Assembly: GCA_000320545.1 (NCBI GenBank)
Contig: ADNK01001956.1
Coordinates: 23,238 to 87,237, forward strand
Length of the DNA: 64,000 bases
Direction: 5' to 3'
From: Bigelowiella natans CCMP2755
Lineage: Eukaryota; Cercozoa; Chlorarachniophyceae
In this document: piece by piece, positions 36,966 through 49,621 of the stretch
How the letters are laid out: every line of letters starts with the position of its first letter
Position numbering within the stretch: the first letter of the stretch is position 1
Position numbers and translations under genes: made by a program
The notes under the pieces: model-generated
What the model was told of the DNA's origin: nothing
What the model saw: only the letters and a program-made list of their open reading frames with translations
The model's database searches: none

Positions 36966-37771
36966 GAACGACAACGTTTCCGGAGTGTGAATGAGAAAAG
37001 AATGAGAAGTTGTAGCAGTGGTGTTCGAACATCGAGAATTTCTCTTCAGATGAGAGATTCCTGGATTTCCGGTTTAAAAAAGAAGCAACAAAAACACATT
37101 TCATTTCTGCCATTATTAAGCAGTTTTCTTGGTATAACTGCCTTGAACGGCTTGTTTTGCCATGCATTGATCCAACCAAAGTGAACTTCGGAAATTCTTC
37201 GTACACTACCGGATTTTATGATTCATTGAAATGAATTTATCGCTCTTATGCAAGTCGAGCGACGTGCTCGCCCCAGGAGTTAGTTAACACAAAGAAAAAA
37301 CGCAGGACATTCGTGATGAAATGTGTCTCACGTGAACACCTCTGGGAATAAACGCGGGGTATGCGGAGAAACGCTAAGTCTTAGAAAGATGCAGTATTGA
37401 AATTATGCGGCCCTATTGATACCTTGGAACTTTACAAGTTTTGCTTGTATCAGTGAAGACGTAGGCGATAAATGCCAGCATAATGTAAAAGCCGTTCGAG
37501 AGCTTTGTAACTATTAATTTATACTTTACGAGGTGTCATCGTCGCCAACCTAACCTACTCAGCCTGCGTCACCGCAAAAAGGAGGGGGACGAGAGAAAGA
37601 AACAACAGAGAGAGCGGGAAGAGTCGCAATTCAATCCACACAAACTCTTAGCTGACCTTCGACCAACACGGGACAACCTCTCAGGTAGTTTTTGATCTAT
37701 GCATCTTCTCCGCAATCTCACAATGGTACTCCGACAGATAACCCAGAAGGACCACTGTGATCAACGAAGCT

Positions 37772-40700
37772 ATGAATCTAAAAGATATGGTCGTTATGGC
37801 CGGGATTTCCGAGGAACCCACGTTGATGAACCTCTTTCAGTTCTTGTGTGCCAATATGCTGGTTTGTGCGCTCGTCTATTTTGTTCTGAGGATGACAAAG
37901 CTCGGCGATCGAGCCTGGTGCTGCTAACACTAAAACTTGCTTTCTCGAGCGTTCTGTCATAAGAGCTCTAACGAAATCAAATTTGATGGTCTACTGTTTC
38001 CTAATTGGTGATATCATATTAATGTCGCTGAAAATTTCAGGTACCTAACTGTGTACTCAAGCGGGGTAGCGTCATCTTTTGGGATTTACTTCATCCAACA
38101 AGCTTATTTAAATGGAATCTACAATACTATGACCACTGAGACAGAGTGGTCAACATATGCTGCCATCTTCTTCCTGGCATATTGCGCTATGGATCTGGTT
38201 AGTTGATGCAGCTGGTAGGAGAGTCTCGCCTAATTATTCAAACTAATGTCAATAATTCCATTAGGTTATCGGGTCGTACGAATATGATGAAGCTATCGAT
38301 TACAAAGATGGCTGGTATTAAATTTTAGTTATCGAAATTCGGAAGGGAAAGCAATATTGTTAACTTTTCCATTTATGTTTAATTCCAACTCGAAAAGGCT
38401 GCGTATTGAATATCTGTACCAACTATCAGGGTTCATCACTTTTTCTTCATCATTCTTCTCGGGTGGCTTCTTTCTTCCGGACTCACTGGACTTTTCGCAA
38501 TTGCCTTGATTGAAGAGGTTCCCACAGTCATCCTCTCTATGGCAAGGGTTTCGATGAGCGCCAGAGTGCCATTTGTAAGTCATAATCTCTCTTGCGCAAC
38601 GACCTCCCTTTAAAGTGGTATTTTGTGATCATTATCATCATTTCTTAGGTGTTCGGACTGACCTTCTTCGTTCTGAGAATCAGCTACCACTGCTATTTGA
38701 CTTACGCTGTTATCGAGTAAGTTTATCAACCCCTAATCTGATGAATGATCTACAATGGTATTAATTATGTTGTTTACTATATACACCAATCATCTTCATC
38801 AGGTATTCAACTGTTGCATTTGTGATCGGGGTGATTTTGATGAGATCCCACCTAAAGTGGTTTCATCGATGGCTCTCAGGACACCTCACTAAGAAGGGAC
38901 GAATGCCACTCAGCATTAAGGTATTACTGGTCATCATTTATTGTTGTCGCTGCTACTGATGGAAGAAGTAGTCTTTTGCTCCACAGTGCTCCCTCTGTTT
39001 GATTGATTATTCCCTGCTGCTGCTGCTGCTGCTGCTAACAACTGCTGTCTTCCTATCACTAATGAAAAGGTGGCTGTATTTGCGGCTCTGATTGTGCTGC
39101 AAACAATTGGCCACGGATACGCCGTGTACCAAATGGTTATCAAGAATTATCTTGTTGCTGCTTCAGGAGCTGTCATGGTAGTAGTAGTTGTAGTAGTAAG
39201 TACGACGAATATCCTTGTTGTCATTGTTAGGAGTCATTAACAAATTTAGTTAATTTGCTGTAATGATGCTGCTGATATCTCCGAGGGAGAGAATGTTTTT
39301 AAAGCTAGTGTTTGACGAAATGCTTTGAAGATATGTGATGAAAATGATGATGATTTGCCCTAATTTTTGTTGGATGGCGTGCAAAGGTTCATTTGATTAT
39401 CTTCCTTTACTTCTCGGCCAAGATGATTATGGTAGTAACTATAGTAGTAAGTAGTAGTAGCAGTAGTAGTATAGTAGTATAGTAGTAGCAGCAGTATCTA
39501 AGAAATCTATAATTGGGAGTAGGAAAAACAAGAGCAATTACCAAGAACAAAACATCATATTTAGTTAATAATATATATCATTTCAAGGTTATTCAAGATG
39601 TTTACACACAAAACTTCATCTTCGAAGCTATCAAGGAGAAAAAAGTAATTTATAACATTTCCTGGGAAGATCCTCGAGTGGATCATCAAGTGCTGAAAGT
39701 GACCGATAAGGACGTTGTCTTAACAATATCTTCTGCTGGATGTAACGTGCTGGATTATATGATTGAAGGGCCAGGAGAAATGGTTGCTGTGGATTTCAAT
39801 GCTGCCCAGCTTTGCGTTCTTGAGCTTAAGATATTATGTATTAAATACCTTAACTGGGAGCAATTTTGGCAGATTTGGTCATGCAGCAACTACGAACTTT
39901 TCAAGGAAGTTTGGCCAAAATTGAGAAAATATGCTTCTGACCGATGCAAGGAATTCTGGGACGAAAACGGGGATCTGATTCGTGACAACTTCATGTTCGC
40001 AGGAACATCAGGGTTGATGGCTAAGATTCTATCATTTCCCGCTGGATTCATCGGGTTGAGCAACTACATGCGTCAAAATACGGGGAAACCGTTCAAAGGA
40101 TCGTTCGTTTTTAATATGATCGTCAAGTTCCTCTCCTCTTCTGCGTGGATTCCAGTTGGTAAATGGCTTGCTCCTCTAGGAGGTGTACCTGAGAAACAAC
40201 TCAACCTCGTCATGAAAACACCTGGAAGCTGCGCAATTTTTGCGGCTAAGATTGGAGAAATCTTTGAGAAAATCATGTGGGAAAAGGATAATTACTTCTA
40301 CTACGCCTATGTAGCAGGACGATGGGACGAACACTGTTGTCCTAGATACATGATGAAGAAGCATTTCAAGACTTTAAGAGATCGTGTTGATCGTATTACA
40401 TTGTTCCACGGCTCGGTTTGTGATGCAGTCAAGGCTATGCCTCAAAAGTCAAAGAAGAAGTTCACTGTTTACTCGTTGTTGGACTCCATGGATTGGATGC
40501 CAGAGAGTATGGTGGCAAATCAAATTGGTACAATAACTGATGAAAAGTATTTCAATCGTGAGGATGGCCGCATTTTCTGGAGGTCATTTGCAACAGGTGA
40601 CAGAGCTCATTCTCCAGTCCTGCAGCAGTTGAATCCTACAATGCTGCCTGACACTAAATATCCAGACCGAGTGGGGTGGTATCTTACCCAGCTATGGACT

Positions 40701-41501
40701 CCAAAGTTAGACAAAAAATTCAACAATAAGAACCTCCTAATCGAAGAGGATGCTTCAAACGTCAAACAGTCCTTCAAGGGAGACCTTAAGGTAATGTGGA
40801 CTATGGCTACGTATGGTCTTACACAAAAGGATAAAGATGCAAAAGAGTTCTATAAAACTCAAGCTGATGTATATGATGGGTTCCGCGAGGGACTCCTGCC
40901 TGATCGTGATAACTTGCTTCAATATGTTGTACCATGGACAACATCTCCAAAAACATGGGTATCAGTCGGATGTGGCACTGCTCGTGACATCGAGTACGTT
41001 GTGAAACATGTAAAAGAGAACAAAACCAACGTCTACTTGTGTGACCTCTCCAAGGAACTTCTTGGGATCGCCAGGGATCGTGTCAAATCACTCGGCTTAA
41101 CGCCATACGTCACCTTCGTTGAGGGAGATATTAACAAGGCTGAAGTCCAGAAGAAACTACCTCCTATGGGAAGCATCGATCTCGTGACATGCAGCTACTG
41201 CCTAACTATGATCCCTCCATGGAAAAAGGCTGCTAATACGATGATCCGTATGCTGAGGAAGGGAGGCCATCTCGCAATTGTTGACTTCACTGCAAAGGAG
41301 AACTGTCAAACGAGTCTTGATCAACGATTTTACAAATTCTGGTTTTCCATGGATGGTGTATGGTTGAACGAAGAACAGCCTTCCTATTTACGAGATCCAA
41401 AGAATGGCCTTGAAACCCAATGGTATCAAGAGGATGGAGCTCGAGTACCATATACCTTCTTTTATCCAACTCACTATCAATTCTTGGGAAGGAAAAAATG
41501 A
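37772..41501 (+). CDS. BTA1: TLC-domain membrane protein fused to BTA1 betaine-lipid synthase
   Basis: Exons: 37772..37917, 38041..38197, 38265..38314, 38430..38574, 38649..38716, 38803..38920, 39070..39177, 39588..41501. All junctions are in phase, giving 901 residues. Residues 1-264 are a multi-pass TLC (TRAM/LAG1/CLN8-type) domain with WVHHFFFIILLGWLL and VFGLTFFVLRISYHCYLTYA. The rest is betaine-lipid synthase, which makes diacylglyceryl-trimethylhomoserine from diacylglycerol and SAM. A BtaA-like aminocarboxypropyl transferase part comes first (YNISWEDPRVDHQVL, LTISSAGCNVLDYM, MVAVDFNAAQ). A BtaB-like N-methyltransferase part follows (WVSVGCGTARDIEYV, VYLCDLSKELLGIARDR, LVTCSYCLTMIPPWKKA). 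The BTA1 part has no convincing own start: homology begins right at the acceptor at 39588. The upstream frame to 39513 reads MGVGKTRAITKNKTSYLVNN and looks intronic. If the 410-bp intron were retained, the TLC protein would stop at about 39240, so two separate genes remain possible. Confidence 0.85.
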
Positions 41502-41536
41502 GGAGGAGGAGGAGGAGGAGGAGGAGGAGGAGGAGA
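41499..41536. repeat. (GGA)n directly at the BTA1 stop codon
   Basis: The TGA at 41499-41501 is immediately followed by about 11 GGA units in the 3' untranslated region. Confidence 0.9.
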
Positions 41537-43026
41537 GAGTATAATACATGTCTATGCTTCTACCGGAGCAAGAAGGGAAACAATACGTAGTCCATAGAAT
41601 AATATTATTCGAAAGAGTTACTTAACAAAGTAGTTGCTTTCATCTATCTATATATTGACGTTCAGTCATGTCACAGTTATTTAAGCAAAGGGACCAGCAG
41701 TGTGGTTTCTTTTAGAAGCTAGGTAGTAGGTCACCATTTCAGGTCGATCATCCTTTTTCGTCATCAGGTAGTATAATACCTGTTGTAAAGATGATTATTT
41801 TGTACTTCAAACCTATTCATCAACCTCAATAATATGCAATCGTATGCATGAGTGAAAATTACTCTTGTTCTGGCAAAATATGTGAATCATGTTTTCTTTA
41901 TAAGTTGTAATAATGAGGCATGTAAAAGTTGACATGTGCAAATGGTCCTGCATCTAGGCATGTTTATTTAGCGTTTGTATGTATTCATTCTGTTCTATAG
42001 CCTACATGCAGGGCTAAATAGCGTACGCACGTACGAGCATATGTAGTTTTATACACATGTTCTTAACAACATATATATGGTGGTTTATACTAGTATACAT
42101 GTGTTCTTACCAACACATACATGCTAGCATGTACCAAATTTAGCACATGTGTGTTTGGTTGTGGTGTGTAGGGGAACGTGCGATAATTAACTACTAGCTT
42201 GCTTGCGTAGAGGACACGCTTTTTTCATGCTGTCTCTTCTAGTCTTGCTGGTGATTTTGTTGTGTATACACCGCATGTGCCGTGCTAGCGTGCTCAGCTA
42301 GTCAGCAGCAGCTACATCTAGCTAGCTAGACATAGCGGCGCGGATACGATGCGAATAACTAGATAATATGATCGAACAAAACGCTCTTTTTCCTCATTCA
42401 TTAACTGAATGAATAATATACGACATGTAGCAGTCGTCCTGCGCTACGTACATGAGCTAGCTAGCTAGCTAGCGATCGAGTCTTTACGGCCTAGACGTGT
42501 TGTGTGCATGTATGTTGAGGTCCATGAGTAGGTGTAGGTATGCAATGAATGGAGGCAAAGTGTGGATATGCGAGCACGCGGCTATACTACATGGAATTTT
42601 TCGATCTGATATAATCGCCTCATCTAGTCATCATTAATAAGCGCGTTGAACAATATCTAGAATATAGTTTATAAACACATCATGTGACATTCATTCAATC
42701 AAGGCGCATGCACACATCTACCAACAACAACTACTGTGTACTGAGTTGACTTGTATTATACGTAAATCGTCGATATTCAATGTTGTTAATGATGAGTGTA
42801 TCACAAATGAACTATGCAATGCACACTGTCGGCAGTGCATCCTAAGATAGCTTCATCATACGTCATGTTATCGATGCTTATTTGAATAATGTGGACATGA
42901 AAGCCAATTTAGGGAAGCTTGTAACTGAGGCCATTCTCTTCAGGTTGTAGCAATTCCATAACCAAAACTCGGACCTGTTGATGGCAAGGTTTCATCTCTT
43001 GATGTTGACTTCTTAAAATGCAATAC

Positions 43027-43063
<37 letters not shown>

Positions 43064-43126
43064 AAGGTTGTGTTATCAATGACACACGAACCACACGCAC
43101 CTTTTACTTATCACAACTCAGGCACA
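41537..43126. other. convergent intergenic region with CTAG-rich island
   Basis: BTA1 (+) and PGM2 (-) converge here. From about 41940 to 42900 the sequence is rich in CTAGCTAG, CATG and CGTACG words, with an ACATGTGTTCTTA-type segment repeated near 42055 and 42098 and a (CA)n tract at 43029-43062. No gene is seen. Confidence 0.45.
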
Positions 43127-43467
43127 CTAAGGACAATGACATCTATTCCTCACAAAAAATAAATAAATTTCAAATAAAGAGGCGACCATGTCATTGAGTT
43201 CTTTTTGAGTGCTTTCCACACTTTTCCCAGCAAGTTCAATGTAGTACTTGAGCTTTGGTTCAGTGCCACTAGGTCTCAACGTGATCACACAACCATTCGT
43301 AAACTCATACCTTTATGTAAAAAAACAGAGCAATGTAGTAGTAGTAGCGGTAGCAGTAGTAGTAGCTGTTAACCGTGGAATGGTGTAGTTAAGGGGGGGG
43401 GGGAGGGGCTAGAAGAAGTGCCAAGCACGAATTAGTAGTACCAAAGAATCAACATGGGTGAATGAAA

Positions 43468-43507
<40 letters not shown>

Positions 43508-43958
43508 GAGAGAGAAGAGGCGGAAAATGAATTCCAAAAACAATTATTAGACAATCATACGTTAGAACGTTGGAGACTGGAAGTTTTGCCTTCTGATCCT
43601 TCGTTGAGCTGTCGTATCTGCATCATTATTGTCATCACCATCATCGTCTAAGCAGCATCATTACATTTTTAAGTATTCTGACATTCAAAGAAGAAGAAGA
43701 AGAAGAAGAAGATGATGATGATGAGATATCATTAATATCACCATTATTATTATTTTGCTGTAACTTAAAAGTTATGACTATTATGACGCAGTAAACACAC
43801 CCAGTTTTAAGATCTCGAATTGCTTTAATCGTATACGGTCCGCATCTGGAAGAAGAAGAAGAAGAAGAAGAAGAAGAAGAGTGGTGGGAGGAGGAGGAGG
43901 AGGAGGAGGAGGAGGAGGGTTGACTGACTCTTTGTTAAGCACTGTCCGAGTACCCAAC

Positions 43959-43992
<34 letters not shown>

Positions 43993-44614
43993 CATGATGA
44001 TAATGATTGGACAAGGACGGGGGGATATGGTTTGTCCATCATCACTAACCTAGACCAATATGGGGGATATGGTTTGTCCATGATCACTAACCTGAACCAA
44101 TATTTTCCGTTGTTACGTAGCCTCTCGAATATCTTACTCATGACCTTTTAACAATGGAAAGCAGACACAAGAATAAGATGATGATAGATGCACATATAAT
44201 CATGCTGCTGTTGCTGTAACTACCACTACAAGTACTACTGCTACTACTTGTACGCATTGACACATCATCATAAATATAAAAATTGACAGCAATAATCTAG
44301 AACAACCTTGACATCATTGCTTCTGACATAATAGTTATGAGAAAGGAAATAACCAAGTCTTTGGTACAAGCTCTAAAATAATAATAATCAGAAGAATAAT
44401 GACAACTACACAGTAGTCAGTCACAACAATGACAATGACAATGTGTGGTATAAACAATAAGAGCATGGTCAAAAATTATATCACATGATAATGTTTGATG
44501 TTGATGATGATGATGAAGTGGTAAACTTGTTCTTGGTATATAAAGGAGATATATTCTTACATAGATTAGGCAGTAGGAATGATGTATATTCCTTGCTTAC
44601 ATGATCAATCTGTA

Positions 44615-44671
<57 letters not shown>

Positions 44672-45436
44672 TAAAAGGTATATCTGACATCAAGATGCTG
44701 TGCGACGGTCATTTTCTTCTCCCTTTCCAAGTACCTGTATCATCATCATCATCATCATCATCACATCATAATATTATCAAAACAAACATTAACTGATGAT
44801 AAATAGGCCTAAGGTATAAGGGCTCGATAATATTGTGCATCATCACCCATGTGAGTGAGAAAGATAAATAATAACAATAATGTATTACGTTGCCATTTCT
44901 GCAAAGACAGCCGCTGCAGACACTCCATCCTATCATCAATGATTGATAATAATGATAAGAATATCACGATAAGGTGATAATTGCATCACCGTAATAATGA
45001 TGAAGATGACAAATGAACAACACATAAAATTCAATCTTCGTATAATTCATGCATAAAGACTAGACATTGTTGCACGTGATGATTTTCACTCATCATTGTC
45101 ATCATCACTCTTCTCTGCTGCTAATAGTACCTTATCGTAAACGACATCTCCCACACAATAACCAATGGCCTCCTCAAACATGAAAATGACCTGTGTGATT
45201 GATTATGCAGCAGGTAGCTTCATGTGAGTCGATCATTCTCTCATTCATGTATTTATAACTTATTGTTAATTTATTACAATTTACAATATCTTTCTTCGTC
45301 TAAGTCGTACTATAACATCATCATAAAGATGATGATGATGATGATGGATTATAATAACCATCTTTGAGAGTAGGCAACAAAATCAAGATAATTATGATCA
45401 TCATCATCATCATCGCGACATTTGAAATAAGGATCG

Positions 45437-45469
<33 letters not shown>

Positions 45470-46888
45470 ATAAGGTGGTAGCTTAGCTGCAACCTTCTTT
45501 CCTTCCTTTGCGAGGTCAAAAGCCGTATTTCCCTGAATCAATAGTAATTAGTTGTAGCAGGTATATAAGATGATGATTGATGATGATGATGATGATTGTT
45601 GGTAACTTACCATCCATTTAAAGCCAGTCAAAGTGTCAAGATACTGAAATCCTTCTGCGGCAGCGTAAGCTCTATTTATAGTGGTGATAATTATTATTAT
45701 CATTATTATTATTAGTAGTAGTAGTAGGAGCAGCAGCAGCAGCAAGAAACAACAGCACCACGCCAAGGGACTACAATAAGACTATTACTAACGAGGATGA
45801 TGATGATAAGAATGTATGACTGTATTGATCATGCTTAATAATCGATATGAGTCAAGTCGTAGTAAGAGGATACTACTACTACTACTACTACTACTACTAC
45901 CACGACCTCAGCATCTTTGATGAAACCGTGGAATTGAGCATGTAAATGTCGGAAAAGTCTTTTTTGCTTGGATTTGCTTTCTTGAATTGTGTCCTTAGAT
46001 GATGAAGAAGTAGAAGATTAATGTGATGATGAATATACTGTAGCAAAAGCAATATGGTACAACTACTAGTAGTAGTAGTTGTACTCTTGTCTTGTACTAC
46101 GACTAAGTGCTACTGCTGTTATTTCCTTCTTCTTTTTCTTGTTGTTCTTCTTCTACCATTGCCAGTCTGCAAGAAGGATTCCGATTTCATTTCCACTAAA
46201 CATCTTCCACGAACTAGATGGATGGTGTGCAAATAAATCAATCAATAGAATAAATAAATAAATGATGATGATGATGATGATGATGATGAATCATAACAAA
46301 AAGATAGATATTGCTTACTGCCATTAAGTCAGTAGTATTAACCAGTACACACGTGCAAGAACGAATAATAACACTGTACTTTTCTCATTAATACACCCTT
46401 TTAGGCATGCATCATATCCAAATATAGAAGAACATATAGTAAGCACACAAATCTTCTTTCTTCTTCTTCCTTTTCCAACTATTTAGTGTGCGGTGAATGA
46501 GTGCAAAGGGCAGTAGCAGCAGCGCCTCGAGGTATGCATGAGTGTGTATGTGTGTGTATTAATTATGTGTAGTAGTAGTAGTAGTTACTTCTTTTGGTTT
46601 CCTTCATATTCAGCAGCAGCGAGTCGATCTGCATCAGGGTCATTTGCCAGTACCAATGTCGCACCAACTACAAACAACAACAGCAGTTTTTGATCATTAT
46701 TTTTACCAGAACTACCGCTATTAACTAGTAGTAGTCTATTACTAAAATACAAGCAAGCAGCAGCATTATCATCACCTTGTGATGCTGTTTCCAATGCTAG
46801 ATCGAGTGCCCCTTTAAACAAGGAAACACAAGTTCAGCTACTATTATCAAATAATCATCATCTATATGTCTACTACATCATCTGTCAA

Positions 46889-46925
<37 letters not shown>

Positions 46926-46972
46926 GAACCATATTACGACTGTTGTGAATCTCTGTGCATCTTTTATAGTAC

Positions 46973-47004
<32 letters not shown>

Positions 47005-47441
47005 CTTACTGATTTCTACAACAACATACAAACACACCATCTTCTTCCGGATTAGGAAATGTAACAGTAGGAAAGCTAGGGTCTGGTTCTTGCTGCTTCT
47101 TCACGGAATAGAATGCTGGTAGCTGATTGGATAAGAAGATGAGGAAGAATGATATTGCAGTTATTTACAATAATGATGATAATGAGATAGTAGTTTAAAG
47201 GATAAATACATACGTGAAATAATAATATAATTGATGGGCGTAGTATGATGGGCGTAGTGTGTAGTAAGATCATGAATCGGGCTTGATTGTGTCTAGTAGT
47301 AGTAGTAGTACATTGAATTCTTTGAAGGATCTCGAAGTGAAGCTATAGCCTACACCATGCATAGCTGTGTACACTATCTTTAGTTTTGAGGCCTTACAAG
47401 AACACAATAACAATAATAAGAAGAATGAGTACTTCTAAGAG

Positions 47442-47475
<34 letters not shown>

Positions 47476-47652
47476 AACAACAATAATTAACTACTTTGTT
47501 TTCATCTGGGTATCTGCACAGCTGTTTCTTTATCGATTTGAAATAAAGACCTGTCGCCTATGATAAGGCATAGAAGAGTACTACCATGAATTGCGAAGAA
47601 GAATAAGAAGCAGAAGAATAAATTCTTATTCGATCATTAATCATTACAAGGA

Positions 47653-47684
<32 letters not shown>

Positions 47685-47856
47685 CTTGTTCCGTAGGATC
47701 AATGCAAGCTGCGTGTGATTCTACTTCCTCAGGAGTATATTTCTTCCAAGGCTTCATAATTACATCAAAACAAGAAGGGGAGAGGAGAAGAAGAAGGCAA
47801 AAATATCATCTCACAAAAAAGAGAGAATAAATACCACGAGAGTTATCATCATTCGG

Positions 47857-47894
<38 letters not shown>

Positions 47895-49372
47895 AAGCCA
47901 TAACAACTTACCTTAAGATTCTCAGATATAGCCTTAGCTATATTTTTATCGTGGGGAGGGACTATTTGACTGCCAGAGCTCCAATACACCTATTATTTTA
48001 TCATTATTACCGTACAGAAGAAGAAGAAGAAGAAGAAGAAGAAGAAGAAGAATAAGAAAAGGGCGGCTACTCCTATAATGTTAGTGGTACACTGTCGTTC
48101 TTCTTACCTTGAATCCATTATCCTCCTTTGGGTTATGGGAAGCCTAGAAATGATGATGATGATGATGATGATGGTCATGGAAGAACAACTCATTATAATA
48201 TTGAAGAGATAGGGTATTTATCCCCGATCCTACTACCGTGACTACGATGCCCGCATCCATCTTATAGTGTTTCTAGACCAACAATTTAAAATGGAGGGAG
48301 GGGGAAAACAGGATAATCAGTGGTAAAAATAATAACAACATACCAACAGAACAGAGAGAGGAATGCTGTCACATCATTCATGATAATATCACTACTAATC
48401 TTACGTGTTCTTACCACTAGAAATGGAATAAGAGGAGTTGCGGTGAATCCACGCATAAGATGTGCTTCGAAACTGTTGTTATTGTGTATTTTAAATATTG
48501 TGTAAGCAGCATTCAAATCACATCAGCTCAAACCCGGCTTCGATGCAAACACACGCAGCGAAATGAGCAAATCTTTTGGAAGAAAGTCCCAACTTGACAA
48601 GCGAGCGATGGTCGTATCTGGTAACGAGAAGAATTAGATTGATTCAGTTTGACACCGAATTCTACCACCCAATAATATGATTCAAAGAGTTGAACAGAAT
48701 ACTACTACTCACTGACCCAATTGCCACTTTTCTGGGGATTCCTTCCTTGTTCTCTTTTCTGCAGCTCTTCAGGTATGCACAAAGACCCTTGTAACAAATG
48801 TATGTTAAGTTTTGACTTTCAGGCAAAATATTCGCAGTAACAATGGTTATGATATCAGATATTTTTGTGGAATTGGTGACAGTATGATGATGAAAAGGCG
48901 ATGGTGGGGAAGAAGAAGAAGGAGCAACTACCACTGCCGCTGCTGCTACTATTATTCCTCTTATTATCACCTGCGTAGCTTGAATGACTGTAAGATCGTT
49001 CATATGATTGTTCCCAGCTCCCATAGGCCCCCGGAGACCTGTGGTGTGTTTTTATGTTGTTGTACTGTGTGGTGTCAATGTCGAATTTCGCAAGACGATC
49101 TTTGTGAGGAATGTTTCATGCCTGCAGTCCCAAATTGTAGTCTAGTGGTCAATCTTTGCGAAAGATCCGGTGCTTTATTCTCTGCTAATCTTTGAATCTC
49201 AGATCGTGTCTATTGAACGAACAAACGAACAAACGAAGGAGACGGAGGAGACAACGCAAAAAGAAGCTTCAGGGATTTTCCTGCATCAATCATATCGACC
49301 CAGTACTACTTTTGGATTTGGATCGAAGTCAATCCAGTCTTTCAGTGCCTGGTCCATGGAATTGTCGGTCAT
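43127..49372 (-). CDS. phosphoglucomutase-2-like alpha-D-phosphohexomutase
   Basis: Moves phosphate between C1 and C6 (or C5 of pentoses) of sugar phosphates. The ATG is at 49372. First exons: 49372..49310, 49197..49122, 49038..48971, 48787..48717, then 48617 onward. Some twenty more follow down to the stop at 43129..43127. Landmarks in order: LQFGTAG joined to LRGPMGAGNN, MNDLTVIQATQ, VAIGYDHRSL, DAGIVVTASHNPKEDNGFK (active-site serine loop), VYWSSGSQIVPPHDKNIAKA, KPWKKYTPEEV, PDPSFPTVTFPNPEEDGALD, the metal site LVLANDPDADRLAAAEY, DTLTGFKWMGNTAFDLA, FMFEEAIGYCVGDVVYDKDG, YTIKAIRDLKTGYDSS and the phosphate-binding loop TLRPSGTEPKLKYYIE. These match the PGM2/PGM2L branch (phosphopentomutase or glucose-1,6-bisphosphate synthase), and which activity applies is not decidable here. 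The intron at 49121..49039 begins with GC rather than GT. Confidence 0.93.
43850..43990. repeat. (GAA)n, (GGA)n and (GAT)n tracts in PGM2 intron
   Basis: About ten GAA units near 43850-43880, nine GGA units near 43890-43917 and ten GAT units near 43961-43991, clustered within one intron. Confidence 0.9.
44020..44103 (-). repeat. 42-bp tandem duplication spanning a splice donor
   Basis: Two 42-bp copies (44020-44061 and 44062-44103) differ at a few bases. On the minus strand the exon ends in the upstream copy with WF plus AG before GTTAGTGAT. The second copy carries an equivalent AG/GTTAGTGATG, a decoy donor inside the intron. Confidence 0.75.
44613..44670. repeat. compound (TC)n-(AC)n microsatellite in PGM2 intron
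   Basis: About 38 bp of TC repeats is followed directly by about 20 bp of AC repeats. Confidence 0.9.
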
Positions 49373-49621
49373 GATTTTTCACTTCTTGGTCTCCTCTCTC
49401 TCGGATGGAGGTCCTCGTCGTTGTCGTTGTCGTTGTCGCAAATCGCACTCAAAAGTGCCTATTTTCCATGTCGCAGATCAGAAATCGTATGAGTTAATCT
49501 GCAACGAAATGTAATATCGCAATATTATCTCCGCATACCACTCTTTTTTCTATCTGGTTCCGATAAACCGGAGGTAATTGCTCTGTTTTGCGTGTACGAC
49601 TAAATTTTAGATGTCGTAGAG
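49373..49621. promoter_or_regulatory. compact 249-bp bidirectional promoter (PGM2 / EF-hand gene)
   Basis: The start codons of PGM2 (minus) and the EF-hand gene (plus) are only 249 bp apart. The gap contains a (GTCGTT)n run at about 49416-49437 and two GTCGCA words (49435-49440, 49470-49475). Two more TGCGAC/GTCGCA words lie just inside the EF-hand coding region (49647, 49689). Confidence 0.55.

Larger units (their letters stand above)
35438..37771. other. intergenic island with repeated segments
   Basis: GC-richer spacer between pyruvate kinase and the TLC-BTA1 gene. It contains a GAACAAT repeat and one copy of the dispersed repeat (36381-36481), and a three-fold segment described separately. 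Open frames on both strands (for example 35449-35874) show no domain and no splice logic. The last ~500 bp, from about 37250, resemble host promoter sequence, with GTCGCA at 37623-37628. Confidence 0.45.

Noticed and set aside
39513-39587. MGVGKTRAITKNKTSYLVNN as the BTA1 N terminus
   Set aside because: It lies before a good AG acceptor (TTTCAAG), looks intronic, and is not needed once the TLC exons are joined in phase. Kept only as the alternative model.
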